64,000 bases of DNA from Turnera subulata. Lineage: Eukaryota > Streptophyta > Magnoliopsida > Malpighiales > Passifloraceae. Position numbers and translations under genes: made by a program. The notes beneath the pieces were generated by a model that was not told the origin of the DNA, did no database searches, and saw nothing but the letters and a program-made list of their open reading frames with translations. The DNA is taken from the NCBI GenBank assembly GCA_028386065.3, contig JAKUCV010000253.1, positions 62,001 to 126,000 on the forward strand, in the 5' to 3' direction. Numbering within the stretch: the stretch's first letter is position 1; each line of letters opens with the position of its first letter. Shown here piece by piece: positions 10,842-24,000 of the stretch.

Positions 10842-12690
10842 CCCGGTTGTGCATGGTAGGATCAACACCCAGACTTACAAGCACATACTAGAGAGCATCC
10901 AAAGAAGACTGAATGATTGGAAAGTGGACCGACTTTCCCTAGCAAACAGGATCACTCTGGCTAAATCAGTGATCGCGGCGCTTCCTACGTATACTATGCA
11001 GTCGGTGTGGCTCTCAAGCTCCCTGTGTGATAAACTCGAAAGTGTTTGTAGATAATTCATTTGGGGGTCGAGTGAGGTAGGTAGAAAGCCGCACTTGGTC
11101 AGTTGGGATCATGTGTGTCAGCCTAAAGCCAGTGGGGGTTTGGGCTTTAAAAAAGTCAGAGAGGCGAATGAGGCAGCCATCATGAAGCTGGCTTGGCGAA
11201 TGATTTCGAACCCCGATGCTCTTTGGGCTACACTCCTCTGAGCTAAGTATTTTAGGTCCTCTAATGGGATCCCTTTGGAATTGAATGGTAGCTACGGATT
11301 AAGCACTTGGCGGGCGATTTGCAGAGTGTGGCCAGCGGTGCTAAATTCCAACTCTTGGTTTATTGCGGATGGGGGCAATGTGAAATTTTGTAAAGATAGA
11401 TGGTTGGATATTGAGGGGTGTCTGCTCGACTATGCTATTTGTCCAATTCCTTCCACTATGCTTGATGATGTGGTGGCTAACTATGCGACCGAGTGGAACA
11501 TGTGGGATTGGGGAAGTTCTATCACCTCATCACGGATTTGATTGCCCAGAAAATCTAAGCACATCTGCCTCCTTCAGCTGCAAGAGGCTGTGATAGATTG
11601 AGATGGCTCCATGATAGAAAAAGGGGTCTTCAGCACCAAGTCTGCTTACTTGAGCCTGCAACATCGGTCGTGGCAGCCTCCTGCTAAGGTTTGGGACCTG
11701 ATTTGGTCTTGGAAGGGGCCCCTTGAGGGTCTGTTCTTTTTTTATGGCTGGCTTGCCATGAGTGAATTCTGACGAATGGTGCTCGGTTTGCTAGACCTAT
11801 GGCCCCCTCCCCACTGTGTCCTAGATGTCAGGTTTCGGAGGAATTTGTCATTCATGTCCTGAGGGACTGTCCTTTTGCCAATGAAGTTTGGTATAGTTTG
11901 GGTGGTTCGCCCGGGCTGCCTTTTTTTGTGAACTGGATGTAGCAAAGTGGTTGTTGATGAACTTGTCTCCCAACTCCCTCCTCGAGAGTGGGCTGCCCTG
12001 GAGCTTGGTTTTTGGCATTTCCTGTTGGAAATTATGGAGATGGCGTAATTCTTTTGTCTTTGAGGAAGGAAGCGACATTCCTTTCAACCCGGGTAAGGTT
12101 ATCATTCACTCGGCTTTTGAAGTTATTAGATCAGCCGATTTGGTTGGCAAATTTGAGGATTCCTGTCCCCATCCCCCTGGCTCGTGTTTTTGGTTGTCTC
12201 CACCCATGGGTTGGGTGAAGATAAATGCCAGCTGTTCTGTTAGGGATGAGGAGGAGTTAGCTTATTCGGGTGGTCTCTTGAGGAACCATGGTGGTGAATG
12301 GCTGTCGGGTTTTGTGGACTGTCTTGGTTCCTGCTGCTCTGTGAAAGCGGAGCTCAGGGTGATTCTAGACGGCCTAAAACTTGCTTGGCGCCTCAACTAT
12401 TCCATGCTTATCGTGGAGTCTCACTGCCAGGCGGCAGTCAGTTGGATTAATGATGATATTGACTTGGATGTGAAACTTGATCCAATTGTCTGGGAAATTA
12501 AGTCTTTTGATAGGAGATCTTCGCAGGTCTCTTTCTCTTTTGTACATAGGGAAGCCAATAAATGCGCTATTTTTTCGCAGACTTGACTCCCCATTATAAG
12601 TTAGGTCTAACTATTTTCCAGGACCCGCCTGTGGAATTACTAGACCTCCTTAAGGGGGATTTTGGGAACCATGGTTATACCCACGCAGAG
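10842..12690 (+). pseudogene. LINE ORF2, 3' part: RT thumb, zinc-binding region and RNase H
   Basis: After the LTR the LINE resumes with HGRINTQTYKHILESIQRRL and LANRITLAKSVIAALPTYTM (10847-11010), typical of plant L1 elements after the catalytic motif. A zf-RVT-like region follows (FCKDRWLD at ~11390; APSPLCPRCQ-like around 11805). An RNase H domain sits at 12200-12590 (GWVKINASCSVRD, GGLLRNHGGEWLSGF, KAELRVILDGLKLAW, IVESHCQAAVSWIND). A frameshift near 12580 moves the tail into another frame (TPHYKLGLTIFQDPPVELLD). No poly-A tail is evident at the 3' end, so the border near 12690 is approximate. Confidence 0.88.
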
Positions 12691-14310
12691 ACGAATCCAT
12701 GGGGAAGCAGGGGCGAAGCCCCCCTAGATCAATTTTCTTATATATTATTAGTTTAACAATGTCAAAATTCGAGTAGTCTAATGGTTGTGCCCCTTTTGGT
12801 TTCATGAGAGATCAGAGTTCTACCCCTGTTGCCTCCATCTAGGTCAAAAACTCTAGGTCAGGTTTTTGGCTTTTTAGACTAAAAAAGCACTAAAACACAT
12901 AAATTGGGCCCAAAAAACCACTTAAATACAAAAAAGCATGCGGGGGGGAATGGATAACTGGATATATTAATTCTCCATGCACCAGTGGGGATTGAGTGGA
13001 AAAGAATAAAAATCATCATACAAGGAGAGAATGGAGATGATGCAAGACAAATAATAGACCATATATAGAAAACAATGGCAGACTAGAAAGTAAAAGCTTA
13101 GCAGCTATATAATTGGTCATCTGTGTCTACCAAAATATATATATTTTGACAAGAGAGAAACAAAATGATGGAGGCAAAAGCATGTAACATTGTCATTTCC
13201 ATTTCGCCCCGACTCCGGAACATGTGAAAATGCGATTGTTTCTATATGGTGTTGTACTTGTACCTCAAACTGCTTCCTTAATTTGTTCCTTTTTCTCATT
13301 TATTTCCCTACCAAACATACAGGCCCGTCATTACTACTAAAAGAACCGAGTTGTGGATAAGTTATCGAGTCATTGATGTTATGCTTCTTTAGAGATCCAC
13401 TCCACTCCACCACCACAAGGTGTGTTAACAGATAAGTCCCAGGATGTTACCGTCCCTGTCAGGGGGAGATGCCAACAATCTCTCTTTTTAGAACCAGGCA
13501 AAAGTAGAGGTCGATGATGGCAATAATATAAGGTCAATCGAATAAAAAAGAAAAGGAAAATATATAAACGACACTGACCTTTGTGGCTTAGGTGGCTACA
13601 TTACATACACGTCAAATTGTGGTACATTGGGTCTACCAAGCTCTTCTTTCAATAATTAACTTTCTCACAGTGGAAGGAAGCTTTCGTGCAATTACCACAA
13701 ATTGTCTTAGGCATGTGACGTGGTGGAGGGGAAAATTTCTTTACTGGACGGACTGCCAACTCCCCAGTATTATTTATTTATTAGGTAGAGGACCTATCCG
13801 GTCGGTCAACTACCGGGGGCTGAGGTGGGGTCTAAGTTCTAAACAAATAGAGGCAAATGGCCGGTTGTTGTTGCCTTCTATTTTCTTTCAATCAATTTTT
13901 TTATAAAAAAAAAAAAATCAAAATTGTTACCATTCTTTTGCAACGATACTGTTATATCTGTTTTTGAGCGTAATAACTACATATATGGAAAGTACTATTC
14001 CAGTACGTCTTCGCCATCACTGATGATTATATTGGAACGATTGAGACGCATTTTTATTCCACCCAGCTGCCGACGGGACGGCTAGGAGTACCACACAAAA
14101 CCATAAATAGTCACTCTGTGAAAAATGTGAATTGTGAATCACTACGTACACTTAAAAGTTATTTCAAAGAAAATTTTTGTCAACATAGACGACTCTCCAT
14201 GAGGTTCACATGTAGGAATGGCACAATTGTTTGCTGGGACCCCGCGGGGAGATACCCAGTAGTATAATATATACAACTATATAAATTTTACACACATTGA
14301 TTGACTCAAT
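12691..14310. other. Intergenic DNA, no gene seen
   Basis: Short open frames (for example 13592-13906) lack homology signals or codon bias. There is a tRNA-related-looking stretch at ~12765-12835 (GAGTAGTCTAATGG then GAGTTCTACCCC), a perfect 18-bp palindrome of A/T type at 13131-13148, and an A run at ~13906-13917. None is strong enough to name. Confidence 0.5.
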
Positions 14311-15517
14311 TGTGAATCGGTTGACGATTAGCAAGTTGTTTAGGCCTAATTAAGTTGATTATTAACATAAAACATGGATTAAATTGTGATATTAATTATA
14401 CTGTTATAATATGTTTTTAAATTTAATTTAATATATCAATTATTATTAAATAATTAAATGCACTAATTAGGTTTTGTTTATGACAAACCTATTCAAGCCT
14501 ATGTATAGCATCTTAAGCTTCTAATCATGATTTGCAGCTCACACAAGTGTCTTATCCCTGATAAACTCCTTGGTTGAAGAAATGAGTGGGATTGGAGAGT
14601 GTGTTAGGGCACATGAGATGTCGCTTTCATCAAAAGACATCCATGTGACTTGATTTGTTTAATCCCTATGGGGATTGGTCAAAAGAACCTAGTACACTAC
14701 CATCTGTGGAATCTGAATCAATGAAAAGGCTACCTTAAATAAATCAAACCTAGGACTATGCTAAACAATGATATCAATGACAAAAAGCAGCTGACAGCTG
14801 GATCTCGTGCCAAAGTGAGAGGGACAACAGGCAAAGTGAACGTTGACGCTCTGGCACCTCGGAAGACAAACCAGCTAGATGGAGAGGGACATGTAACGGA
14901 TCTTTTGAATTTGCCACCATCCAACTTGTGTATATAATGAGAAGCTGATTCAAGGAGAACCTTAGAGCTGCTAAACCGAGATTCCGAATTCAAGCAAAGT
15001 TAGTGCACTTGCAGTTCTCAAAGTTAAGCAAGAGAGAGAGAGATAAACACTTTTCTTTCATTGAGTGATAATATTTGAAGAGAAAAGTTGTTGTACTTAG
15101 AATTATCTTCTAATTCAAAGGGTTTGTGTAAGGCAAAGCTAGGGAAAGCTTTGTGGTGAGTGTGTGAGGTTAGAGTTTAGCCTAGAGAAAAACTTGTATT
15201 ATAGGTTAGTGGTTGAACCCGTGAAAAACCATAATAAGAGTGAGTTAGAAATCTCAAGGGGAATCATTGAGTAGTGGAGGTAGTCCTGTGTGGCGAACCA
15301 CTATAAATTCTGTGTCACATTTTCTCTAACCCTTTTATTCTTAGCATTTTAATTATTGTGTTCATTAGTTGTCATAAACACAAAATTAGAAAGAAAAAAA
15401 GTTTGGCATTTGTGACGCCAAATTGGGTTTTAATTAGCAAGGCTAATTCACCCCCAAACCCCCCAACCCCCCCCCCCCCCCCCCCCCCCCCCGCTCTTAG
15501 CCACTTTTGGGCCAACA
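14311..15517 (+). repeat. 5' LTR of SIRE-like element 1
   Basis: It starts TGTGAATCGGTTGACG and ends GGGCCAACA just before the primer-binding site; about 1.2 kb. A TATATAATG box lies at 14931-14939. It closely matches 25469-26643. A run of 26 C at 15467-15492 lies near the end and is of doubtful length. Confidence 0.88.
14931..14939 (+). promoter_or_regulatory. LTR TATA box
   Basis: TATATAATG, kept in the 3' LTR at 26099-26107. It is the probable start-site element for genomic RNA. Confidence 0.5.
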
Positions 15518-16055
15518 ATTGGTAGCGGAGCGAGGAATCTCCATATGTGGATTAATATCCAGGAGGAAAGATCATGGCATTTGAGGGAAACAACATCAAC
15601 AATGCACCCTTCTTCAATGGCCTCAACTTTGATCATTGGAAGTTTCGCATGAAGACCTTTCTTGAAGGAAAGGATCTTGAGATATGGAAAGTTTTAAATT
15701 CTCCTTACTCACTTCTAACTAAGGAAATGAAGTCTTGGAGTGACGCTGAAATGAAGAAAGCCAANCCCCCCCCCCCCCCCCCCGCTCTTAGCCACTTTTG
15801 GGCCAACAATTGGTAGCGGAGCGAGGAATCTCCATATGTGGATTAATATCCAGGAGGAAAGATCATGGCATTTGAGGGAAACAACATCAACAATGCACCC
15901 TTCTTCAATGGCCTCAACTTTGATCATTGGAAGTTTCGCATGAAGACCTTTCTTGAAGGAAAGGATCTTGAGATATGGAAAGTTTTAAATTCTCCTTACT
16001 CACTTCTAACTAAGGAAATGAAGTCTTGGAGTGACGCTGAAATGAAGAAAGCCAA
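15493..16055. other. 272-bp exact duplication split by N: probable assembly artefact
   Basis: 15493-15764 and 15784-16055 are identical, including LTR end, primer-binding site and gag start. The copies are separated by one N (15765) and 18 Cs, and the first copy also begins directly after a C run. Two reads or contigs ending at the difficult C tract were most likely placed in tandem instead of overlapped. The real element probably has one copy, so the apparent second gag start is not biological. Confidence 0.85.
15519..15531 (+). other. Primer-binding site
   Basis: TTGGTAGCGGAGC immediately after the LTR end resembles the initiator tRNA-Met complement TGGTATCAGAGC used by copia elements. An equivalent is found beside the 5' LTR of element 2. 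Confidence 0.6.
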
Positions 16056-17445
16056 ACTAGATGCCCAAGCAAAGAATGCACTCTTCTGTGACATCAGTCA
16101 AGCCGAATTTGAAAGAGTCAGATCATGTGAAACATCACATGAAATTTAGAGTACTCTATGCATTGCGCATGAAGGAACAAACCAAGTCAAAGAGTCAAAG
16201 ATGAATCGGCTGATGAGAGAGTTTGAGTTGTTTCAAATGTTGCCAGATGAAACCATACAAGAACTTGACACAAGATTCACTATCTTGTGTAACAACTTGG
16301 CTTGTCTTGGCAAAATCATCACAAACAAGGAGAAGGTGACAAAAATTCTTCGATCTCCTCCCTCTGAATGGAAACCGAAGGTTATTGCTATTGAGGAAGC
16401 CAAAGACATGAACACTCTCACTTACAATGTTCTTATTTGGAAGTCTCATTGTTCATGGGTCAAAATTTGAAGAAAAACCAAAAAGAAAGAAGGATATAGC
16501 TCTTAAGTCTTCACATGATAGTGATTCCGAAAGTGACCCAGATGTTGCCTTAATTACAAGGAAATTTGTGAAATTCATGAAAAGGAGAAACCTCAAGGGT
16601 AGGAACTTCAGAGGTGTAAGGTTGATGAATCAAAGAAAGAGAAACTTTTGTGCTATGGTTGCAATCAACCCGGGCACATCAAGGCTGAATGTCCCAACAT
16701 ATGAAAAACCAAGTTCAACAACTTCAAGAACAAGGAGAAGAAAGCAATGACTGCATGGGATGACCTTGATTCTGATGATGAATCAGATGAAGAGGAATCG
16801 ACAAACCTTTGTCTTATGGCATAAGAAGAAAAAGAGGTAAATCATTCCAACTCATCTAGATTTTCTTTTGATGAACTTCATGATGCATATGAAGAATTAT
16901 ATGAAAATTTTAAAGCCATGACTAAGACAAACAAAGCATTGAAAAGGAAGGTTGAACTTTTAGAATCTGAAAAGAAAGAGTGTATGGTAAAAAATGAAGA
17001 AATGGCTAAAAATCTGACTCTATGCAATAATAGCTTTGAAGACGCCAAAGCGGATAGAGAAACATTTGCTAAGTCACAAAAGGTTCTTGTGCAACAACTT
17101 GATACATGTAAAGAAGAGAATACAAGACTTGCACATGAAAATGTGGATCTGAAAAAGACTATGGATTCTCTGAAAAGTATGCTTGAAAAGTTTGATCATG
17201 GTAGTAAAGATTTAGATATGATTCTAAGTCAACAAAGACATACATTACAAAAGGTAGGTCTTGGAGCTACACATCACATTTTTCAAGCTAAGCCTAACTA
17301 TGCTTCTAATACCCGAAAAACTAAAGCATATCATAGGACTGAATTTGTTAGGACTACATCTAGCCATAACATCACTGTCACTATTGTAATAGACATGGAC
17401 ACAAAATCAAGAATTGCATCTTTAGAAGAAAGAATTCTCCCATAA
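15865..17445 (+). pseudogene. SIRE-like element 1 gag with two zinc knuckles and coiled coil
   Basis: The frame starts MAFEGNNINNAPFFNG (a duplicated start is at 15574). NFDHWKFRMKTFLEG is the conserved gag N-terminus of this lineage. A stop at 16147-16149 and frame changes at about 16430 and 16620 break it. One CCHC knuckle lies at 16651-16692 (CYGCNQPGHIKAEC), followed by an acidic segment, a strongly heptad-like coiled coil (16918-17260) and a second CCHC knuckle at 17376-17417 (CHYCNRHGHKIKNC). Gag packages element RNA; two knuckles and a coiled coil are usual for SIRE gag. Confidence 0.88.
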
Positions 17446-17515
17446 AGTTTATATGGGTACCTAAAGGTACCAAGACTAATTCACAAGGACCCAAGCATGT
17501 TTGGGTACCTAAAAC

Positions 17516-18607
17516 TTGACATTGCAACAGGTCAATGGGGATGAGTGGGTGCTCGATAGTGGGTGCTCAAGACATATGATGGGTGATATGTCCAAGTTCT
17601 CATCCTTAAATCCGAGAGGTAAAGGTTCTGTCACCTTTGGCGACAAATTGAAAGGAAAGGTATTGGGTATAGGTAATATCGTTAAGGATCCAACCATTGA
17701 GCATGTGTTGTTAGTTCAAAATCTAAAATTCAACTTACTTAGCATAAGTCAGTTGTGTGACCGTGGATGCAAAGTAATTTTTGAATCTAACAAATTCTTG
17801 GTAACTAACAATGATGATAATCAAACTTTGCTTGTTGGTAAAATACAAGGAAACTTGTATTCTATTAATATGGTTAATGTCTCTAATCAGGAAAACAAGT
17901 GTTTAACTGTTAGAACAGAGACTGTTGAGCTTTGGCATAGACGATTGGGGCATGCACATCATGAGCTTATATCAAATCTTCAAAAGAAAGAACTTGTAAG
18001 GGGACTACCCTTGCTGAAGTTTGAAAAAGAAAAGGTATGTCAAGCATGCCAATACGGAAAGCAATTCAAAAGTTCATTCAAACCAAAGAAGTGCATCTCC
18101 ACTACTAGACCACTTGAGCTTTTACTTCTCGATTTGTTTGGACCCATTAAGGTGGTAAGTCTTGGAGGTAAGAGTTATACATTTGTCATTGTTGATGACT
18201 ATTCCCGTTTTACTTGGGTTATGTTTCTCTCACAAAAAGATCATGCACTTTATGAGTTTGCCTCTTTAGTAAGAAAACTTCAAAATGAAAAAGGTTATAA
18301 AATAACGAAGATTAGGAGTGACCATGGTGGTGAATTTGATAACCTTGTATTTAATCATTTTTTTGAAGAAAATGGGATTGAACATACATTCTCGGCTCCT
18401 CGAACTCCTCAACAAAATGGGGTAGTAGAGAGGAAGAACCGAATGTTGCAAGAAATGGCAAGAATAATGCTGAATGAACAATCATTGCCAACTTACTTTT
18501 GGGCTGAAGCCGTGAACACAGCATGCTATGTTCTAAATAGGGTAACCATTAGGTCACAACTTGAGAAAACACATATAAGCTTTGGCATGATAGAAAGCCA
18601 AATATAA
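17516..18607 (+). pseudogene. SIRE-like element 1 protease and integrase
   Basis: One open frame of 363 codons. The aspartic protease motif DSGCSRHM is near 17552. The integrase zinc-binding region has LWHRRLGHAHHELI and CQACQYGKQ (17930-18065). The catalytic core shows LLLLDLFGPI, VIVDDYSRFTW, IRSDHGGEFDN and PQQNGVVERKNR (the D, D, E residues all visible). A one-base loss near 18575 throws the end (TPYELW-type motif) out of frame. It belongs to a single gag-pol polyprotein continuing downstream. Confidence 0.9.
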
Positions 18608-18632
18608 GCTACTTCAAAGTCTTTGGGTCAAA

Positions 18633-20594
18633 ATGCTTAATATTAAACACCAAAGACTCACTAGGAAAATATCTGATGTTGGTGTGTTCCTAGGATACTC
18701 AACTAGAAGTAAAGCTTATAGAGTTTACAACAAAAGAACACTTATAGTTGAGGAATCAATACATGTGGTATTTGATGAAATTGAGTCAACCAACAATGAT
18801 GATGTGGTTGAGGATGTGTTTTGTCAGCAGCCTAGAGATATTATTGCTAACATTCCTGAGAGGTCTGCTGAGATTGAAGAAGAGTTGCATGATGATTCTG
18901 CAACTCGACATGAAACCAATTCACAAGTTGCAGCACATGCAATACCTGACAGTTCGGCATTGAAGGTGCCAAAAGGACTGTCAACTAGTGACATTATTGG
19001 AGATTCGTCTAAAGGTGTAACTAGAAGATCATCCTTGCACAATCTTAATTCCCATCAAGCTTTTCTCTCACAAAATGAGCCCAAAAAAGTCGATGATGCC
19101 ATCAATGATGAAAATTGGGTGATGGCTATGCAGGAAGAGCTCAATCAAATTGAGAAAAGTGATGTTTGGAAACTAGTTCCTAGACCCGCCAATTACCCAA
19201 TAATTGGAACTAAATGGGTATTTAGGAACAAATTGGATGAGGCTGGAAATGTGACAAGGAACAAAGCTAGGCTTACGGTACAAGGCTACAACCAAGAAGA
19301 AGGAATTGACTTTGATGAGACTTTTGCACCCGTTGCTCGTCTAGAGTCCATTCGGATGCTACTTGCATATGCATCCTATAAGTCCTTCAAACTCTACCAA
19401 ATGGATGTGAAAAGTGCCTTTCTGAATGGTGTAATCATGGAAGAGGTGTATGTGGAGCAACCTCCTGGATTTGAGGATTATGAGCATCCAAAACATGTCT
19501 ATATGCTTAAAAAGGCTCTATATGGACTCAAACAAGCTCCAAGGGCATGATATGACAGGTTCAGTACATTTCTTCTCTCTCAAAACTTTGTTAGAGGTAA
19601 AGTTGATTCCACACTCTTTGTGAAACACCAAAAGAATGACTTAATTATTGTGCAAATCTATATTGATGATATATTATTTGGTGCTACTAATGATGCTCTA
19701 TGTCGAGATTTTGAAAAACTAATGCATAGTGAATTCGAGATGAGCATGATGGGGGAACTAAACTTCTTTCTTGGATTCCAAATCAAACAATATGATGATG
19801 GCATCTTCATTGGTCAAACTAAATATACAAAGGAGCTACTCAAACGGTTTGGCATGTCAGACGCCAAAGTGAGCCCAACTCCTATGAGCACAACAACAAA
19901 GCTTAATAAAGATGAACCCGGTAAAGATGTGGACATTAAGAAATATAGAGGTATGATTGGAAGTCTCCTCTATCTTACTGCATCTAGACCTAATATTATG
20001 TCATTGTGTGCTCGTTTTCAAGCATGTCCTAAAGAATCTCATTTGAGGGCTATTAAAAGAATCTTTAAATATCTAAACGGAACACCCTCTCTAGGTCTTT
20101 GGTATCCCAAGGTTGAGTCATTTAATTTAATTGGATATTCTGATGCTGACTTTGCTGGATGCATGCTTGATAGAAATAGTACTAGTGGGACATGCCAATT
20201 CTTAGGAAATTCACTAGTTTCTTGGTCTAGTAAGAAACAAAATTCAGTGGCTACATCAACAACCGAGGCAGAGTATGTGGCTGCAGGATCTTGCGGTGCA
20301 AAACTTCTTTGGATGAAACAAACATTAATTGACTATGGTTTGAAGTTTGATGCTATACCAATCTTATGTGATGGTTCTAGTGCCATAAACTTGACTAAAA
20401 ATCCTATTCAACACTCAAGAACTAAACACATAGAAGTAAGGCACTATTTTATTAGAGATCATGTGCTTAAGAAAGATATAACACTTGATTTTGTCACAAT
20501 CGAGAGGCAGCTTGCAGATATATTCACTAAACCCTTAAAGGAAGAACAATTTGCAAAAATTTGGTTGGAGCTAAGTATGTGTAATGCACCTTAA
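18633..20594 (+). pseudogene. SIRE-like element 1 reverse transcriptase and RNase H
   Basis: Frame 18633-19550 carries [16 protein letters not shown], then [31 protein letters not shown] and [13 protein letters not shown] at 19548-19550 replaces the usual tryptophan before YDRF, after which the same frame continues to 20594 with IYIDDILFGATND (catalytic IDD), ELNFFLGFQIKQ, YSDADFAGC, SSKKQNSVATSTTEAEYVAA and HIEVRHYFIRDH. Apart from that codon the RT/RNase H looks complete and well preserved. Confidence 0.9.
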
Positions 20595-21078
20595 ATTCAA
20601 AGACATCCAGGTATGTTTTCTGATTATTCTAAGCATAAAACATGCATTCAAAACACACACATATCACTTAGAAAATATGAGCTATAATGAGCCTAAAAAG
20701 GATGGTCTAGAAGTCTACACAAAGTGGGTTAATAGTCAGAAAAGGAATCTGGACGATTTGGCATCTGTGAAACCATTATGTCAATGGCTGTGAGTAAAGG
20801 AATAAAATAATATTCACGGGTCTGACATTGTGCAAGTGGGTGGAAAAGTAGCTACAGTGTTACCTTGGACAGTGAGCTAAATTGCCGGGGAGACAACTGT
20901 TACCTATTAGGCTATATGGTTGAGTGTTATAAGTGCTATAAATCTCTTTTCTACCTGTTGGATAAAAACGGCAACCCAACTCCACTACATAACCTCCATC
21001 CTTATCCAACCTTCACTTCACACCGAAATTTCAGCCATTATCACCTCAATCAATTCTCTAAATTTTCGGTTACTAGAT

Positions 21079-24000
21079 ATGGGAAGAGCAAAGATTTCTT
21101 CCAAACCCTCAAACACCAAGATTCTTATACCTCCCACCTCTCCAAAGAATTCCTCTACCCGAGTTACCAGAAACTCAAAACCGCCACCATCAACTCCATC
21201 CACAAGACCTCTAAATACTCTACCAAAACCTCCTAAAAAGCAAAAACACTCCTCTCCAAAGATGTCTTCCAAACCTTCAAACCCACCTGAACCAATCACT
21301 GACCAAGAGGCTGCAAAAACTCTTGCAAATATTGCAGCCTCCACAGATGAGTTCTTATCCTAGATTCAAATTCCTCCACACCTCACTGATCTCATTGAGC
21401 AAACAAAATTCTGTGCCTTGAAAAGGAAATCAATGATTGATCACTTTGTAAAGGAACTCGATCTTGAGAAGTAGGCCAAGGTACTTGAGCTTGTTCAAAA
21501 ACAACCCTCACTCATTGCCCTTCCTCCTGTTGATAATCCTTCCATTACCCAAAATATTTTTGAGGTTCCTCCTAACCCCACTCCTGAAAATCAACCCGAG
21601 AACCTGTCACGCCCCGTCCATACGTGACCAGCCTGGTGCTTTGTGCACCTCATAGTATGCCACAGAGCACCCAAAGGTCTTCATCAACGATGGGCAGAAG
21701 CTAGCCCGATAGGTGGAAACATTTAGAGCGCAGCAAACATCAAGACGGGCATCACGTATTGTAGTACGAAAATTAAACACACAACAACCAGCTTATAATA
21801 CATATATCATGTACTAAAGGGTGGGGCACTACTTGTGTCCTTGTGCCATTTATTTTGTTATACACAAAGTATATGTAGAACCAGTTCCGGCCAAGTACCC
21901 ATCATCTAACAAACGTGACTCTCAAGCCTTCCCTCACCAAGCTGATTATCTCCTTGACCTGAAAGGGAGTGGAAAGAGAGGGGGGTGAGTCCACTGACTC
22001 AATAAGCAGCTGATCACACAAGTAATAGCAACGACACACACAAGCAACAACAACACCTAATAGCTTCTCATCAAAGCACCGTGATCAGCCCACGGGTAAG
22101 CTATCGTGATGCTGCACGAAGCCTACCTGCATGGTCTAGTAGCTCTGCCAACAGTGTTACTCCTTAGCCAATAGTGTTACTCCTTAGCCAACAGCCCTAC
22201 TTACGAGGAGTATCCGAATAGCTACTAGAACCACACACGACGCCAAGTACAACACCACCATCATCTCATATAACCAAGCAGCCTAAGAGCACTACAAGGT
22301 TCATCATCAATATCATCTTATGCCAATGCCATGATGCAATTGTAATGCATGAAATGCACAGCCCGATTATTGGACTCATCAACAAGCCAAGGCATCATCA
22401 TTTTATCATCGATATTGCACCATTGGTGCCATCAACAAGCATATTGGAGCCATTAACCAGCAAGCTAGCACCATCAACCATCACACGCGTGACAACCAAA
22501 CTTACACAGAATTAGGCCTCACTAGGCCCTTCACCTTCCTTTGGTGCACCTTGAGTCTTAGCACCTGCCACACATAAGTAAACATCAACATATAGGATAA
22601 CAATACAAACATAGAGTAGGAACTCACATAAGTTAGCCTACACACAAGCTGGCCAAGTTAGGCTAGTCAGTTAGCCATCTATCCCAACCAAGTACATCAC
22701 TACAATCACTTAAGTACTTGTTAGACCTACAAGCCAACAGGTTGCTCTGTTCAGGCCAATTAAGCACTTGAGGGACCAATTGACCACCAGCAGGGGAAAT
22801 TTTGCGCACCAGGCGCACCAATTGGCCTCCTATGGGTCTATTGTGCCTCAATTTCACCAACCAATGCCCCCAATCAGATATACTATTCTTCCTTAGGTCA
22901 ACATCCAACAATAAGATGTGAAAGGTAAACGTCCAGAGATACTCCTAAAAAAAATCGAATTGGTGCACTGTCCAAGTCAACAGCACACCGAGTAAGCCAA
23001 TTAAAACCAAAACCCTTAAGAATTCCAACCCAAATCACTTACCCCTTCCTTTGTGTGCTGGCTGCTTGAGAGAACCTTAAGGATAGCTGAGTATTTCCTC
23101 TCCCTATGCCTAAAACGATTTGGGCAGAAATGGGGCTTGAGGTGCTTGCTTGGGCAGATATGGCTCAAGGGAAGCAGGTGACTAAGCAGCCACTTGCTGC
23201 CTCTTGCACCAGAATCTGCCACCTTGCCCAAGCAGCTCTCCACCTCATGCTTATTTGCCACCACCAGCTTATATTCTCAACCAATAAGACTCAGCCACCA
23301 CGCCCCATGCTTAGTCATTAACTAATCCTCAATCAGTTCTCCCAAGCACACACTAATCGGTGAATAAGACTAATCACCTATTAATTAATCCACCCGTACT
23401 AGTTTCTGGCCAACTGAAGCCAATGTCAAACCAATCGAAACCTACTAAGAACAACTTTCATTCTGACACCATTCCTCATCAAGTAAACATTTCAGCCATA
23501 ATTATACGGGTTATCACAGAACCCTAGGAACTCCTCTGAGAAAACCCTCTCAGATGATGACACTCTTATAGCCCAGAAATATCCATCCAAAAGAGCCAAA
23601 ACCACTGCTACTAAGAAGTCCACTCGACCAGAAAAGCTTATAGCATCTGCGATGCCAAAGCGGACGCTAAGGGACAGCATCCGGGTACAAAGGCTGAAGA
23701 CACCTGCATCTAAAAAGGGAAAAGAAAAAGTGGTTTATGAGGTTGCTGAATCAGAGGAAGATGATGAGGATGACGATGAAGTGATTCCTGATGTAACCCT
23801 TGAGGGAGTAACCGGGAATACACCTATGGTGCCTAAGGGTGAAGAAGAAGGATCTAAGAGTGAAGAATGCTACGAGCCCTCGGTCAAGCATGTCAGCAAG
23901 TCAGGGAAACTCTCCAGGTCCAAAAAGAAGGTTAAGAAGATTGTTGATGATGAGGAGGAAGAGAAGGATCCCACTGGAATTGTAGGCATTTCTTTCAAAT

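Noticed and set aside
13592..13906. 104-codon frame in the 12.7-14.3 kb gap
   Set aside because: No recognisable domain, ends in a poly-A run, no intron or promoter support.
15467..15492. Biological poly-C/G-quadruplex element
   Set aside because: Lengths differ among the runs and each is next to an N or duplication, so length is a sequencing artefact even if a short C tract is real.
21018..21344. Minus-strand glycine/phenylalanine-rich frame
   Set aside because: Antisense shadow of the proline/lysine-rich env-like N-terminus.
22140..22200. CRISPR-like short repeats
   Set aside because: Just two or three imperfect units in a plant solo LTR, no spacers.
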